64,000 bases of DNA, from positions 124,001 to 188,000 of the forward strand of contig NZ_JAJQPD010000002.1 in NCBI RefSeq assembly GCF_021228295.1. The letters run 5' to 3'. This document shows positions 26,838 through 37,345 of this stretch, piece by piece. Both the position numbers and the translations under genes were made by a program. Within the stretch, counting starts at the first letter, position 1; each line of letters begins with the position of its first letter. Source of the DNA: Agromyces humatus. Lineage in GTDB: Bacteria > Actinomycetota > Actinomycetes > Actinomycetales > Microbacteriaceae. The notes under the pieces are model-generated. The model had not been told where the DNA came from, did no database searches, and saw nothing but the letters and a program-made list of their open reading frames with translations.

Positions 26838-28448
26838 TCAGTGGTGGCCGTCGTGGCCGGACTCGAGCTCACCCTTGCTCACCGGAGCGATGCGGTCCTC
26901 GAAGAACCAACGAGAGAACCCTGCCCGCACGCGCTGGCCGACCGTGATCTTGCCACGCGCGTTCGGACGGATCATGAGCGGCTGGTAGCTCTCGTAGCTC
27001 ACGAGGCGCCAGCGCTCGTACTCGTCGAGAGGCTGGTGCACCTCGATGAACTCGCCACCGGGAAGCTTGACGATACGACCCGACTCGTAGCCGTGCAGGA
27101 CGATCTCTCGGTCCTTCTTCTGCAGCGCGAGGCAGACGCGCTTCGTGATGAAGTACGCGATGAACGGACCGACGATCACGGTCGCCTGCAGCGCGTGGAT
27201 CACGCCCTCCATCGTGAGCGAGAAGTGCGTTGCCAGGATGTCGGAGCTCGCCGCGGCCCAGAGCCCGGCGTAGAACGTGACACCCGCGGCACCGATCGCG
27301 GTGCGGGTGGGGGCGTTGCGCGGACGGTCGGCGATGTGGTGCTCGCGCTTGTCGCCCTTGATCCACGCCTCGATGAAGGGATAGATCAGCACGAGCACGA
27401 TGAAGATGCCGATGGCGATGAGCGGAACGAGAATGTTGAACGACCAGGTGCGGTCGAGCCACACGAACTCCCAGCCCGGCGGAATGAGGCGCAGGGCGCC
27501 GTCGGCGAAGCCGATGTACCAGTCGGGTTGGGTTCCGGCTGACACCGGGGATGGGTCGTATGGGCCGTAGTTCCAGATCGGGTTGATCGTGAAGAGCGCC
27601 GCGATGAGGGCGATCACACCCCAGATGAGGAACAGGAATCCGCCGGCTTTCGCCGCGTAGATCGGCAGGATGGGCGGACCGACGGAGTTCGTGGGCTCAC
27701 GCCCGGGACCGGCGAACTGTGTGTGCTTGTGGATGAACACATAGCCCACGTGGACCGCGATGAGCGCGACCACGAGCGCCGGCAGCAGGAGGATGTGGAG
27801 CGTGTAGAGACGACCGACGATATCGGTTCCGGGGAACTCACCGCCGAAGATGAGGAATGAGGTCCACGTGCCGATCAGCGGGATTCCCTTGACCATGCCG
27901 TCGATGATGCGGAGGCCGTTGCCCGAAAGCAGGTCGTCGGGGAGTGAGTAGCCGGTGAAGCCCTCGGCCATCGCGAGGATGAAGAGCGTGAAGCCGAACA
28001 CCCAGTTGATCTCGCGCGGCTTGCGGAACGCGCCGGTGAAGAACACACGCAGCATGTGCAGGCCGATGGCGGCCACGAACAGCAGAGCTGCCCAGTGGTG
28101 CATCTGGCGCACGAAGAGACCGCCGCGGATGTCGAACGAGATGTCGAGGGTCGACGCCATCGCCACGGACATCTCTACGCCCTTGAGCGGCACGTAGGAA
28201 CCCTCGTAGTGCACTTCGGCCATGGATGCTTGGAAGAAGAACGTCAGGAACGTTCCGGAGACCAAGACGACGATGAAGCTGAAGAGGGCGACCTCGCCCA
28301 GGAGGAACGACCAGTGGTCGGGGAATGCCTTACGACCGAGGCCCTTGATCGCGACCGCAAGACCGGTGCGGTCGTTGATGTACTCGGACGCGCCGGCGGT
28401 GAACGAGCGCTTGGCTGGCGTTGTCGATCGTGTGGTTGCGGTGCTCAA
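26838..28448 (-). CDS. qcrB: Cytochrome bc1 (bcc) complex cytochrome b subunit
   Basis: 536-residue di-haem cytochrome b that oxidises menaquinol. N-terminal half: LLGEVALFSFIVVLVSGTFL, haem His pairs in MHHWAALLFVAAIGLHMLR and a second pair further on, and the Qo-site PDWY motif (TQPDWYIGF). A long C-terminal extension past the usual eight helices is typical of actinobacteria. The start overlaps the qcrA stop (ATGA, 28445-28448). Last gene of ctaE-qcrC-qcrA-qcrB. Confidence 0.96.
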   Translation of the reverse strand: MSTATTRSTTPAKRSFTAGASEYINDRTGLAVAIKGLGRKAFPDHWSFLLGEVALFSFIVVLVSGTFLTFFFQASMAEVHYEGSYVPLKGVEMSVAMASTLDISFDIRGGLFVRQMHHWAALLFVAAIGLHMLRVFFTGAFRKPREINWVFGFTLFILAMAEGFTGYSLPDDLLSGNGLRIIDGMVKGIPLIGTWTSFLIFGGEFPGTDIVGRLYTLHILLLPALVVALIAVHVGYVFIHKHTQFAGPGREPTNSVGPPILPIYAAKAGGFLFLIWGVIALIAALFTINPIWNYGPYDPSPVSAGTQPDWYIGFADGALRLIPPGWEFVWLDRTWSFNILVPLIAIGIFIVLVLIYPFIEAWIKGDKREHHIADRPRNAPTRTAIGAAGVTFYAGLWAAASSDILATHFSLTMEGVIHALQATVIVGPFIAYFITKRVCLALQKKDREIVLHGYESGRIVKLPGGEFIEVHQPLDEYERWRLVSYESYQPLMIRPNARGKITVGQRVRAGFSRWFFEDRIAPVSKGELESGHDGHH

Positions 28449-29521
28449 TGACGCTCCCAGAAGCTCGGGCCGACAGGTTCGGTGAAGTCGCTCTGCGCGA
28501 TGAGGTAGCCCTCGTCATCGACGGCGATCGGCAGCTGCGGCAGCGGGCGCTTGGCCGGTCCGAAGATGACCTCGCAGTGGTTGGCCACGTCGAACTGCGA
28601 CTGGTGGCAGGGGCAGAGCAGGTGGTGCGTGTGCTGCTCGTAGAGCGCGACGGGGCAACCGACGTGCGTGCAGATCTTCGAGTACGCGACGATGCCGTCG
28701 TATGACCAGGATTCGCGATCGGGCGCCTCGTTCAGCTCGCTCGGGTCGAGACGCATGAGGAGGACCGCGGCCTTGGCCTTCTCTTCGAGCCTGCCGTGCT
28801 CGAGGTCGACGAGTCCTTCGGGGATGACGTGGAAGGCGCTGCCGATGGTGACGTCGGCGGCCCGGATGGGGACGCCCGACGGGTCGAGCGCGAGACGCGT
28901 GCCCTTGGCCCACATCGTGTGGCTGAGCAACTCGACGGGGATCTGGTCTTGCGGAGCGAGACCGCGGAAGAGCACAACGGCCGGGAGCGGGAACACGAGG
29001 AGCGCACCGATGAGACTGTTGCGGATGACGGTGCGGCGGGAGAAGCCCGATTCCTCATCGGCCTGGCGGAACACCTCGACCGCGCCCTGCTGAGTCGCTT
29101 CGCTTCCGCCGATCGGGTGACGGACGTCGATGGACTCCGCCGATGTCATGAGCGTCTTTCCCCAGTGCACGGCGCCGAAGCCGATGCCGAGCAGCGCGAG
29201 GGTTACGCCGAGACCGATGAACATGTTGTTCAGGCGCACTGCGCCGACGTCGTTCGACTCGATCGGGAAGAGCATGTACGCGGCGATCGCCCAGACGCTC
29301 CCGAGAATCGAGAGGTAGAAGAGCGTGTAGACGGTGCGCTGCGCACGCTTCTCGCGGCCGGCGTCTTCGTCGGTGACGCGGGGGCGGTGCGGCTCGAATC
29401 CGGGATTCTCGAACGCGTCGTGGGGGATGACCGCCGTACCGGTCGAGCCGGCGAACTCCTGCGCGGCGAGCGACGAGTCGGCAGCGGCGAGCTCAGTGCC
29501 GCTGTGGTCGTCCTGGGCCAT
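28445..29521 (-). CDS. qcrA: Cytochrome bc1 complex Rieske iron-sulfur subunit
   Basis: 358 residues. Three N-terminal membrane helices, as in other actinobacterial QcrA, then the Rieske domain with CTHVGC (Cys284, His286, disulfide Cys289) and CPCH (Cys303, disulfide Cys305, His306). Carries electrons from menaquinol to the QcrC haems. The twin-arginine-like FSRRTVIRN lies before the last helix, consistent with Tat-assisted insertion; TatA/TatC are encoded at 56-57 kb. ATG 29521 has AAGGAGAA upstream. Confidence 0.95.
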   Translation of the reverse strand: MAQDDHSGTELAAADSSLAAQEFAGSTGTAVIPHDAFENPGFEPHRPRVTDEDAGREKRAQRTVYTLFYLSILGSVWAIAAYMLFPIESNDVGAVRLNNMFIGLGVTLALLGIGFGAVHWGKTLMTSAESIDVRHPIGGSEATQQGAVEVFRQADEESGFSRRTVIRNSLIGALLVFPLPAVVLFRGLAPQDQIPVELLSHTMWAKGTRLALDPSGVPIRAADVTIGSAFHVIPEGLVDLEHGRLEEKAKAAVLLMRLDPSELNEAPDRESWSYDGIVAYSKICTHVGCPVALYEQHTHHLLCPCHQSQFDVANHCEVIFGPAKRPLPQLPIAVDDEGYLIAQSDFTEPVGPSFWERH

Positions 29522-29558
29522 GGTTCTCCTTCTTAGGTGCTTCGGTGCCGGGCGGGCG

Positions 29559-30353
29559 CTAGTTGGACTTCGCTGTGATCCACACGGTGATCGCGACGAT
29601 CGCGCCGAGACCGAAGATCCAGATGAACAGGCCCTCCGCAACCGGCCCCAACGAGCCGAGTTCGAAACCGCCGGGGGAGCGGTTGTCCTGCAGGTACTTG
29701 AGGTAGGTGATGACGTCGCGCTTGTCTTCGGGCGTGATGTTGAGGTCGTTGAACACCGGCATGTTCTGCGGACCGGTCACCATGGCTTCATAGATGTGCA
29801 CGCCGGAGACGTCGGTCAGCGGGGGTGCGAACTTGCCCTCGGTGAGAGCGCCGCCGGCACCGGCGACGTTGTGGCACATCGCGCAGTTGATTCGGAAGAG
29901 CTCGGCGCCGTTCGCCGCATCGCCACCGCCGTTGACGAGGTGATCGGCGGGGATGTCGGGGCCGGGGCCGAGCGACGCGACGTAGTACGCGAGCTGCTTG
30001 ACCTGGTCGTCGGTGAACTGCACGGGCTTCTCTTGCGCCTGCGGACCCTGCATCTGCATGGGCATGCGGCCCGTTCCGACCTGGAAGTCGACCGATGCCG
30101 CACCCACCCCGATGAGGCTCGGCCCGTTGGCGGTGCCCTGCGCCTCGAGACCGTGGCACGTCGCGCAGTTCGCCTGGAAGAGCTTCTTGCCCTCTTCGAT
30201 CGTCTGCTGCGAGTTCGGGTCGATCTCGGCCTGTGCGACAGTGCCGGAACTGAGTGCCGCGTATGCGCCCCCGGTGAAGACGAGGCCGAGCGCGAGCAGC
30301 GCGACGGTGGCGAGCGGATGCCGGCGTCCGGCGCGTCGCTTCGTGCGGGTCAT
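29559..30353 (-). CDS. qcrC: Cytochrome bc1 complex di-haem cytochrome c subunit
   Basis: 264 residues. N-terminal signal/anchor (VALLALGLVFTGGAYAALS), two class-I cytochrome c domains with CATCH (Cys63, Cys66, His67) and CAMCH (Cys156, Cys159, His160), and a C-terminal membrane anchor (IWIFGLGAIVAITVWIT). The two haems replace a soluble cytochrome c and pass electrons straight to CtaC in the bcc-aa3 supercomplex. The ATG at 30353 has AGGAAGAA upstream. Confidence 0.95.
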   Translation of the reverse strand: MTRTKRRAGRRHPLATVALLALGLVFTGGAYAALSSGTVAQAEIDPNSQQTIEEGKKLFQANCATCHGLEAQGTANGPSLIGVGAASVDFQVGTGRMPMQMQGPQAQEKPVQFTDDQVKQLAYYVASLGPGPDIPADHLVNGGGDAANGAELFRINCAMCHNVAGAGGALTEGKFAPPLTDVSGVHIYEAMVTGPQNMPVFNDLNITPEDKRDVITYLKYLQDNRSPGGFELGSLGPVAEGLFIWIFGLGAIVAITVWITAKSN

Positions 30354-30405
30354 TTGGTTCTTCCTATTCACGGGCATGCGATGTTGACGTTGGAGGTCGG
30401 CGTAC

Positions 30406-31035
30406 TTACTTGAGGACGTAGATGACGAGGAAGAGGCCGATCCAGACGACATCGACGAAGTGCCAGTAGTACGAGATGGCGATGGCGCTCGTCGCCTCGC
30501 GGTGGCCGAAGTTCTTGACGGCGAACACTCTGCCGATCACGAAGAGGAACGCGATGAGCCCACCGGTCACGTGCAGCGCGTGGAAGCCCGTGGTGAGGTA
30601 GAACGCCGAACCATAGGCGTTCGAGTCGATCGCGATGCCCTCGGAGACCAACGTCGCGTACTCCCAGACCTGTCCCGCCACGAAGACGGCGCCCATGCCG
30701 TACGTGAGGAAGAACCACTCGGTGACGCCCCACTGCGACGGCTTCCAGCCGGTCGCATACGGCTGCAGCCGCTCGGCAGCGAAGACGCCGAACTGGCAGG
30801 TGACCGAGGAGAGCACGAGGATGATCGTGTTGATCAGCGCGAAGGGGACGTTCAGCCGGCCGGCCTCGAACGTCCACAGTTCAGGCGACGTCGAGCGAAG
30901 CGTGAAGTAGATCGCGAAGAGGCCGGCGAAGAACATGACCTCGCTACCCAGCCAGACGATCGTGCCCACCGCAACGGTGTTGGGTCGATTGATCACCGGC
31001 GCGCTCGCCTGATAAGTCATTGAGGTGCTCGTCAC
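30406..31035 (-). CDS. ctaE: Cytochrome c oxidase subunit III
   Basis: 209-residue, five-helix subunit [63 protein letters not shown] and the final [20 protein letters not shown] all match the family. I chose GTG 31035 ([13 protein letters not shown]) because CATAAT lies 7 nt upstream, giving a leaderless start; ATG 31044 would overlap this -10. Heads the qcrCAB operon and diverges from trpD. Confidence 0.93.
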   Translation of the reverse strand: MTSTSMTYQASAPVINRPNTVAVGTIVWLGSEVMFFAGLFAIYFTLRSTSPELWTFEAGRLNVPFALINTIILVLSSVTCQFGVFAAERLQPYATGWKPSQWGVTEWFFLTYGMGAVFVAGQVWEYATLVSEGIAIDSNAYGSAFYLTTGFHALHVTGGLIAFLFVIGRVFAVKNFGHREATSAIAISYYWHFVDVVWIGLFLVIYVLK

Positions 31036-31071
31036 GCTCCCCATTATGGCTGAAAACAGGCCCGAGTTTTC
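31036..31071 (-). promoter_or_regulatory. ctaE-qcrCAB promoter with inverted repeat
   Basis: On the minus strand CATAAT (31048-31043) lies 7 nt before the GTG. GAAAAC (31052-31057) and GTTTTC (31066-31071) form a 6-bp inverted repeat with 8-nt spacing over the -35 region, a candidate operator. Confidence 0.4.
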
Positions 31072-31163
31072 GTCATCACAGGCGATCGTGTCGCCGTCGA
31101 GAGGTAAGGGAACCCTAAACGAGCCTGCGCGATGCCCGCGAATCCGCCGTGAATTCCGAACAT

Positions 31164-31175
31164 TAGTATCGGATC
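31164..31175 (+). promoter_or_regulatory. Leaderless -10 element of trpD
   Basis: TAGTAT at 31164-31169 is followed by 6 nt and the ATG at 31176. Confidence 0.45.
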
Positions 31176-32228
31176 ATGCCTGCGCACCAGAATTGGCCCG
31201 AGATCCTCAACGCCCTCCTCGAGGGCGAAGACCTGAGCGTGTCGGATGCCGCGTGGTGCATGGAGCAGGTGATGACGGGTGCCGTGACCGAGGCGCAGCT
31301 CGCGGCCTTCCTCGTGATGCTGCGGGTCAAGGGAGAGACGGTCGACGAGATCGTGGGGTTCCGCGACGCGGTGCTCGAGCACGCGGTCGCGCTGAACGTC
31401 GATCCAATGGCGCTCGACATCGTGGGCACCGGTGGCGACCGCTTCGGCACGGTGAACGTCTCGACGATGGCCTCGATCGTGGCAGCGGCATCGGGCGTCC
31501 CCGTCATCAAGCACGGCAACAAGGCCGCGAGCTCGGCATCGGGGTCATCCGACGTGCTCGCCGCGCTCGGCCTCGATCTCTCGATGCCGGCCGAGCGCGT
31601 CGGCGCCGTGCTCGAAGAAGCCGGCATCACCTTCGCCTACGCTGCCGCCTTTCACCCCGGCTTCCGGCACGCGGGCGCCGTGCGAGCACAGCTCGGCGTG
31701 CCCACCGTGTTCAATTACCTCGGCCCGCTCTGCAATCCGGCTCGCCCCGAGGCATCCGCCGTCGGCGTTGCCCACCTCGACCGCGTGCCACTGATCGTCG
31801 GAGTGTTCCAGACACGTGGGGCGACCGCGCTGGTCTTCCGCGGCGACGACGGCCTCGACGAGCTCACCACCACGGGCCACAGCCACGTCTGGGAGATCTC
31901 GGGCGGCACGGTGAAGGAGCACGACCTCGATCCTCGCGAACTCGGCATCGCCCGTTCAACGATCGACCAGCTGAAGGGCGGCGACGCGGCTCACAACGCG
32001 GCGATCGTGCACGAGGTGCTTGCGGGCACCCCCGGACCGGTTCGGGACATCGTCGTGCTCAACGCCGCGGCCGGGCTCGTCTCGTTCGAGCTCGCGAAGG
32101 ACCCCGGCCAGTTCCAGCGGCCGATCCTCGAACGTTTCCGCGAGAAGATGGCGGTCGCCGAGGCGACGATCGACAGCGGCGCCGCCGCGCAGAAGCTCGA
32201 TCAGTGGATCGCGGCAACCAGGCTCTGA
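31176..32228 (+). CDS. trpD: Anthranilate phosphoribosyltransferase
   Basis: Joins anthranilate and PRPP in tryptophan synthesis; 350 residues, normal length. Motifs: DIVGTGGDRFGTVNVSTMAS (PRPP loop), KHGNKAASSASGSSDVLAAL, FHPGFRHAGAVRAQLGVPT and FNYLGPLCNPARP, all diagnostic. It stands alone, away from other trp genes, but beside ctaE. Likely leaderless, with a terminator downstream. Confidence 0.96.
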   Translation: MPAHQNWPEILNALLEGEDLSVSDAAWCMEQVMTGAVTEAQLAAFLVMLRVKGETVDEIVGFRDAVLEHAVALNVDPMALDIVGTGGDRFGTVNVSTMASIVAAASGVPVIKHGNKAASSASGSSDVLAALGLDLSMPAERVGAVLEEAGITFAYAAAFHPGFRHAGAVRAQLGVPTVFNYLGPLCNPARPEASAVGVAHLDRVPLIVGVFQTRGATALVFRGDDGLDELTTTGHSHVWEISGGTVKEHDLDPRELGIARSTIDQLKGGDAAHNAAIVHEVLAGTPGPVRDIVVLNAAAGLVSFELAKDPGQFQRPILERFREKMAVAEATIDSGAAAQKLDQWIAATRL

Positions 32229-32270
32229 CGGAGGCCTTCCGGCTCCCGAAGGCCGGCTCGTCGGGAAACG

Positions 32271-32304
32271 CGAACGGCCCCGCGGATCGCCGCGGGGCCG
32301 TTCG
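32271..32304. terminator. Bidirectional terminator between trpD and glpK
   Basis: A perfect 15-bp stem (32271-32285 with 32290-32304) with a 4-nt loop sits between the convergent trpD and glpK stops. Confidence 0.85.
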
Positions 32305-32315
32305 TCTCGCTCAGG

Positions 32316-33836
32316 TCACTCGTGCGACACGTCGTCGTCGACCCAGTCGAAGGTCTTCGTGACGGCCTTCTTCCAGTTGCGCAGCTGGCGCTCGCGTTCC
32401 GCGTCGTCCATCTGGGGCTCCCAGCGGGAGTCCTCCTGCCAGTTCTTGCGGAGGTCGTCGAGGTCGCTCCAGAAGCCGACGGCGAGTCCGGCTGCGTACG
32501 CGGCGCCGAGCGCGGTCGTCTCGGCGACGACCGGTCGCACGACCGGAACCCCGAGGATGTCGGCCTGGAACTGCATGAGCGTGTTGTTCGCGATCATGCC
32601 GCCGTCGACCTTCAGCTCGGTCAGGTCGACACCGGAGTCGGCGTTGACCGCGTCGAGCACCTCGCGCGTCTGGAACGCGGTCGCCTCGAGCGCCGCGCGA
32701 GCGATGTGCCCCTTGTTGACGTAACGCGTGAGGCCCACGAGCGCACCTCGGGCGTCTGACCGCCAGTACGGCGCGAACAGACCCGAGAACGCCGGCACGA
32801 AATACGCACCGCCGTTGTCGTCGACCGTCTTGGCGAGCTCCTCGATCTCGGGCGCGCTGGCGATGAGGCCGAGGTTGTCGCGCAGCCACTGCACGAGCGA
32901 ACCCGTGACCGCGATCGATCCCTCGAGCGCATAGTGCGGCTTCTCGTCGCCGATCTGGTATCCGAGCGTGGTGAGGAGCCCATTCTTGGAGTGCACGATC
33001 TCTTCACCGGTGTTGAAGATGAGGAAGTTGCCCGTGCCGTAGGTGTTCTTCGACTCGCCCGGATCGTATGCGGCCTGGCCGAAGGTGGCGGCCTGCTGAT
33101 CGCCCAGGTCGCCGGCGATCGGAACCTCGCGCACGAGGCTCGAGGAATGGGCGACGCCGAATACACCCGACGAGGGCTTGATCTCGGGCAGCATCGACTT
33201 GGGCACATCGAACGCGGCGAGGATGTCGTCGTCCCACGAGAGTGTCTCGAGGTCCATGAACATCGTGCGACTGGCGTTCGTGACGTCGGTGGCGTGCACG
33301 CCGCCGTCGACGCCGCCCGTGAGGTTCCAGAGCACCCACGTGTCGGTGTTGCCGAAGATCAGGTCGCCGGCCTCAGCCTTCTCGCGTGCGCCCTCGACGT
33401 TCTCGAGGATCCAGACGATCTTCGTCCCCGAGAAATAGGTCGCCAGCGGCAGGCCGACCTTCTGCTTGAACCGCTCGACGCCGCCGTCTGCGGCGAGCCG
33501 ATCGACGATGGGCTGGGTACGGGTGTCCTGCCAGACGATCGCGTTGTAGATCGGCTGGCCGGTGTTCTTGTCCCACACCACAGCGGTCTCACGCTGATTG
33601 GTGATGCCGATCGCAGCGATGTCGTGCCTGGTCAGGTGCGCTTTGCCGAGTGCCTGCCCGATCACCTCACTGACGTTGTGCCAGATCTCGAGCGGATCGT
33701 GCTCGACCCAGCCGGGCTTCGGGAAGATCTGCTCGTGCTCGAGCTGGCCGGTCGAGATGATCGACCCGCCCTTGTCGAAGATGATCGCGCGCGAACTGGT
33801 CGTTCCCTGGTCGATGGCGAGTACGTAGTCGGCCAT
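32316..33836 (-). CDS. glpK: Glycerol kinase
   Basis: Phosphorylates glycerol to sn-glycerol 3-phosphate. 506 residues of the FGGY family: [20 protein letters not shown] at the N-terminus, [20 protein letters not shown], and the C-terminal ATP-site segments [20 protein letters not shown] and [18 protein letters not shown]. It follows glpF on the same strand with a hairpin between, so read-through may tune the ratio. No glpD lies in the window. Confidence 0.96.
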   Translation of the reverse strand: MADYVLAIDQGTTSSRAIIFDKGGSIISTGQLEHEQIFPKPGWVEHDPLEIWHNVSEVIGQALGKAHLTRHDIAAIGITNQRETAVVWDKNTGQPIYNAIVWQDTRTQPIVDRLAADGGVERFKQKVGLPLATYFSGTKIVWILENVEGAREKAEAGDLIFGNTDTWVLWNLTGGVDGGVHATDVTNASRTMFMDLETLSWDDDILAAFDVPKSMLPEIKPSSGVFGVAHSSSLVREVPIAGDLGDQQAATFGQAAYDPGESKNTYGTGNFLIFNTGEEIVHSKNGLLTTLGYQIGDEKPHYALEGSIAVTGSLVQWLRDNLGLIASAPEIEELAKTVDDNGGAYFVPAFSGLFAPYWRSDARGALVGLTRYVNKGHIARAALEATAFQTREVLDAVNADSGVDLTELKVDGGMIANNTLMQFQADILGVPVVRPVVAETTALGAAYAAGLAVGFWSDLDDLRKNWQEDSRWEPQMDDAERERQLRNWKKAVTKTFDWVDDDVSHE

Positions 33837-33910
33837 GACTTCCTCTCAATCTTGCGGATGTCCCGCCGGCATCCGTGCCGGCGAGCGCACTGATTCGTGC
33901 GGGAATGAAT

Positions 33911-33938
33911 CGGGGCCGGTCCTCTCGGACCAGCCCCG
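33911..33938 (-). terminator. Hairpin between glpF and glpK
   Basis: CGGGGC pairs with GCCCCG and GGTCC with GGACC around a tctc loop, with one internal mismatch, 8 nt past the glpF stop. It could attenuate read-through into glpK. Confidence 0.55.
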
Positions 33939-33946
33939 TCGGTGGC

Positions 33947-34720
33947 TCAGGTGATGACCGGCAGCAGCCAGAGTGCCACCCATCCGGCGAGCAGGCCGCC
34001 GATGATCGGGCCGACGACCGGAACCCACGAGTACGACCAGTCGCTGCTGCCCTTGCCCTTGATCGGAAGGATCGCGTGGGCGATGCGGGGCCCGAGGTCG
34101 CGGGCAGGGTTGATCGCGTACCCGGTCGGACCGCCGAGGGACACACCGATTCCAACGACGAGAAGGGCGACCGGCAGCGCGCCGAGCGACGCGAGTCCGG
34201 AGGCGTCGCCCTGGCGGCCGAAGCCGATCACGACGAACACCAGCACGAAGGTGCCGATGATCTCGGTGACGAGGTTCCACGCGTAGTTGCGGATGCCGGG
34301 GCCCGTCGAGAACGTGCCGAGCTTGGGTGCCGGCTCGGGTTCGGCGTCGAAGTGCTGCTTGTACGCGAGCCACACGATGACCGCGCCGATGATGGCACCG
34401 ATGAGCTGGGCGCCGATGTACGCGAGCACCGAGAGCGCTTCGACCGGAACCGTCAGCCCGACCGCCGCGTTGCCGAACTCGGTGGCGCCGTTCGCGACGA
34501 GACCGAGCGTGACGGCGGGGTTGATGTGCGCGCCCGACGCGTAGGCGACGATGACACCGGCGAAGACCGCGAAGCCCCAGCCGAACGTCACCATGAGGAA
34601 CCCGCCGTTGAAGCCCTTCGTCTTCGCAAGGGCGACGTTCGCCACCACGCCGCAGCCGAGGAGCACCAGCATCGCCGTACCGACGAGCTCGCTCAGGAAC
34701 AACACTCCGAGATTGTCCAC
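33947..34720 (-). CDS. glpF: Glycerol uptake facilitator (aquaglyceroporin)
   Basis: 257-residue MIP channel with six membrane helices and two half-helices carrying the NPA boxes: AHINPAV (67-69) and YAINPARDLGPR (204-208). The Asp after the second NPA marks glycerol-conducting members. It has an Ala/Glu-Pro loop between helices 3 and 4. GTG start with GGAAGG upstream. glpK is next, giving a glycerol uptake-phosphorylation unit that diverges from dhaKLM. Confidence 0.92.
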   Translation of the reverse strand: MDNLGVLFLSELVGTAMLVLLGCGVVANVALAKTKGFNGGFLMVTFGWGFAVFAGVIVAYASGAHINPAVTLGLVANGATEFGNAAVGLTVPVEALSVLAYIGAQLIGAIIGAVIVWLAYKQHFDAEPEPAPKLGTFSTGPGIRNYAWNLVTEIIGTFVLVFVVIGFGRQGDASGLASLGALPVALLVVGIGVSLGGPTGYAINPARDLGPRIAHAILPIKGKGSSDWSYSWVPVVGPIIGGLLAGWVALWLLPVIT

Positions 34721-34938
34721 GTTGACCTTCCATCCTTATCGCTGAGCCCGGTGGGCCTCGCCCAGGGGCGGAACACTGCTCACGATACTCACGGCGGACC
34801 CACAGGGGAACGGGCGCGCGGGATTTCGCGATACGCACTTACGCTCGACTGTCGCGCGGGCGTAGGTTGACTGGGAGTGCTGCGTCGGGGTCGATGCACG
34901 GAGGCACGGCATCCGGCAGCCGAGCGAAAGGGATGTCC
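34721..34938. promoter_or_regulatory. Divergent glpF / dhaK intergenic region
   Basis: No gene is seen in these 218 bp. A TAGGTT at 34863-34868 is a possible -10 for dhaK, and TATCGT on the minus strand near 34788 a possible -10 for glpF. The hexamer CTCACG occurs twice (34779, 34788). No regulator gene is adjacent. Confidence 0.3.
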
Positions 34939-35940
<1,002 letters not shown>

Positions 35941-35962
35941 GCCGGAGCGAGGAGGAGACTCG

Positions 35963-36610
35963 GTGGGACTCGACATCACCTGGGCAGTCGATTGGGTCAG
36001 GCGCAGCGCAGACGTCATCGCAGAGCATCGTGTCGAGCTGATCACGCTCGACCGCGAGATCGGCGATGGCGATCATGGCGAGAACATGGATCGCGGGTTC
36101 CAGGCGGTGCTGCCGAAACTCGATGACCTGCCCGCCGGTTCCACGCCCGGGGATGTGCTGAAGCTCGTCGCGACGACGCTCATCTCGACCGTCGGCGGCG
36201 CGGCCGGCCCGCTCTACGGAACGGCGTACCTCAAGGGCGCCGTCGCAGCGGGCGGCGCGGTCTCGCTCGACGGCCCGGCGATCGCGAAGATCCTCGAGGC
36301 TGCGCGCGATGGCGTCGTCACCCGCGGCAAGGCCGAGCCCGGCGACAAGACGATGATCGATGCCTGGACCCCCGCGGTCGATGCGGCCGCGCATGCGGCG
36401 ACCTCGGGCGCCGACGCCGCCGGCGTGCTCGACGCGGCAGCTGCTGCGGCTGAGGCGGGCGCCGTCGCGACCGAGCCGCTCGTCGCGCGGAAGGGCCGGG
36501 CGAGTTATCTCGGCGAACGTTCGGCCGGCCACCGCGATCCGGGCGCGGAATCGAGCGCGCTGTTGTTGCGGGCCGCAGCCGACGTGGCCCAAGCGGCCGC
36601 GGGAGTGTGA
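35963..36610 (+). CDS. dhaL: Dihydroxyacetone kinase ADP-binding subunit
   Basis: 215-residue DhaL holding ADP as a bound phosphate carrier. The Mg-binding Asp triad is Asp30, Asp35 and Asp37 in TLDREIGDGDHGENMDRGF; TVGGAAGPLYGTAY and GKAEPGDKTMIDAW follow. GTG start 22 nt after dhaK with GAGGAGGAGA upstream. DhaM, encoded next, rephosphorylates the ADP. Confidence 0.94.
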   Translation: MGLDITWAVDWVRRSADVIAEHRVELITLDREIGDGDHGENMDRGFQAVLPKLDDLPAGSTPGDVLKLVATTLISTVGGAAGPLYGTAYLKGAVAAGGAVSLDGPAIAKILEAARDGVVTRGKAEPGDKTMIDAWTPAVDAAAHAATSGADAAGVLDAAAAAAEAGAVATEPLVARKGRASYLGERSAGHRDPGAESSALLLRAAADVAQAAAGV

Positions 36611-36611
36611 G

Positions 36612-37343
36612 GTGGGCACCCCAGGCAAAGTCGGACTGGTCTTCGTCTCGCACTCCGCCGACATCGCGCGCGGCTTGGTCGCCCTCGCCGGCCAGATGGC
36701 CCCGACGGCCGCGCTGGTCGCCGCGGGGGGCACCGACGACGGGCGCATCGGCACGAGCTTCGATCTCGTGAGCGCGGGCATCGCCGAGGCCGACTCCGGC
36801 GACGGTGTCGTTGTTCTCTGCGACCTCGGCTCCGCGATCCTCACCGCTGAGACGGCGCTCGACTTCCTCGACGACGACACGCGGGCGCGCGTGCACATCG
36901 TGGACGCGCCGCTCGTCGAGGGCGGTGTCGCCGCGGCGGTCGCCGCCGAGAGCGGGGATCCGGTCGAGGCCGTCATCAGGGCAGCGGAGTCGGCGCGCGG
37001 TGCTCCGGACGCATTGGGCGTCGGCACTGCCATGGCAGCCGGGGGAGCGGAGCCCGGGTCAGACGGGGATCGCGCGGGAGCGGCATCCGGTCACTCGCGC
37101 ACTGTCACCCTGGTGAACGCCGACGGCCTGCACGCGCGGCCGGCGGCAGAACTCGTGAAGCTCGCGGCGACCTTCCCCCAACGCGTGACCGTGAACGGGG
37201 CCGACGCCAAGAGCCTCCTCGGCATCATGTCGCTCGGCCTGACGAAGGGAGCCGACGTCGAGATCGCGTCGAGCGACCCCGATGGAGCGAGGGCGGTCGA
37301 CGCGATCGCCGAGCTCGCGGCCTCGGGTTTCGGCGAGGGCTGA
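36612..37343 (+). CDS. dhaM: PTS-dependent DHA kinase phosphoryl donor, EIIA-HPr fusion
   Basis: 243 residues. An EIIA-Man-like domain (1-135) with phospho-His14 in VFVSHSADIARG; a Gly/Ala linker; then an HPr domain (about 163-243) with phospho-His174 in NADGLHARPAAEL and a Ser-site-like SLLGIMSLGL. It carries phosphate from enzyme I to DhaL-ADP. The EI domain found in E. coli DhaM is absent, so a separate EI is required. GTG start 1 nt after the dhaL stop: tight coupling. Confidence 0.92.
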   Translation: MGTPGKVGLVFVSHSADIARGLVALAGQMAPTAALVAAGGTDDGRIGTSFDLVSAGIAEADSGDGVVVLCDLGSAILTAETALDFLDDDTRARVHIVDAPLVEGGVAAAVAAESGDPVEAVIRAAESARGAPDALGVGTAMAAGGAEPGSDGDRAGAASGHSRTVTLVNADGLHARPAAELVKLAATFPQRVTVNGADAKSLLGIMSLGLTKGADVEIASSDPDGARAVDAIAELAASGFGEG

Positions 37344-37345
37344 GT

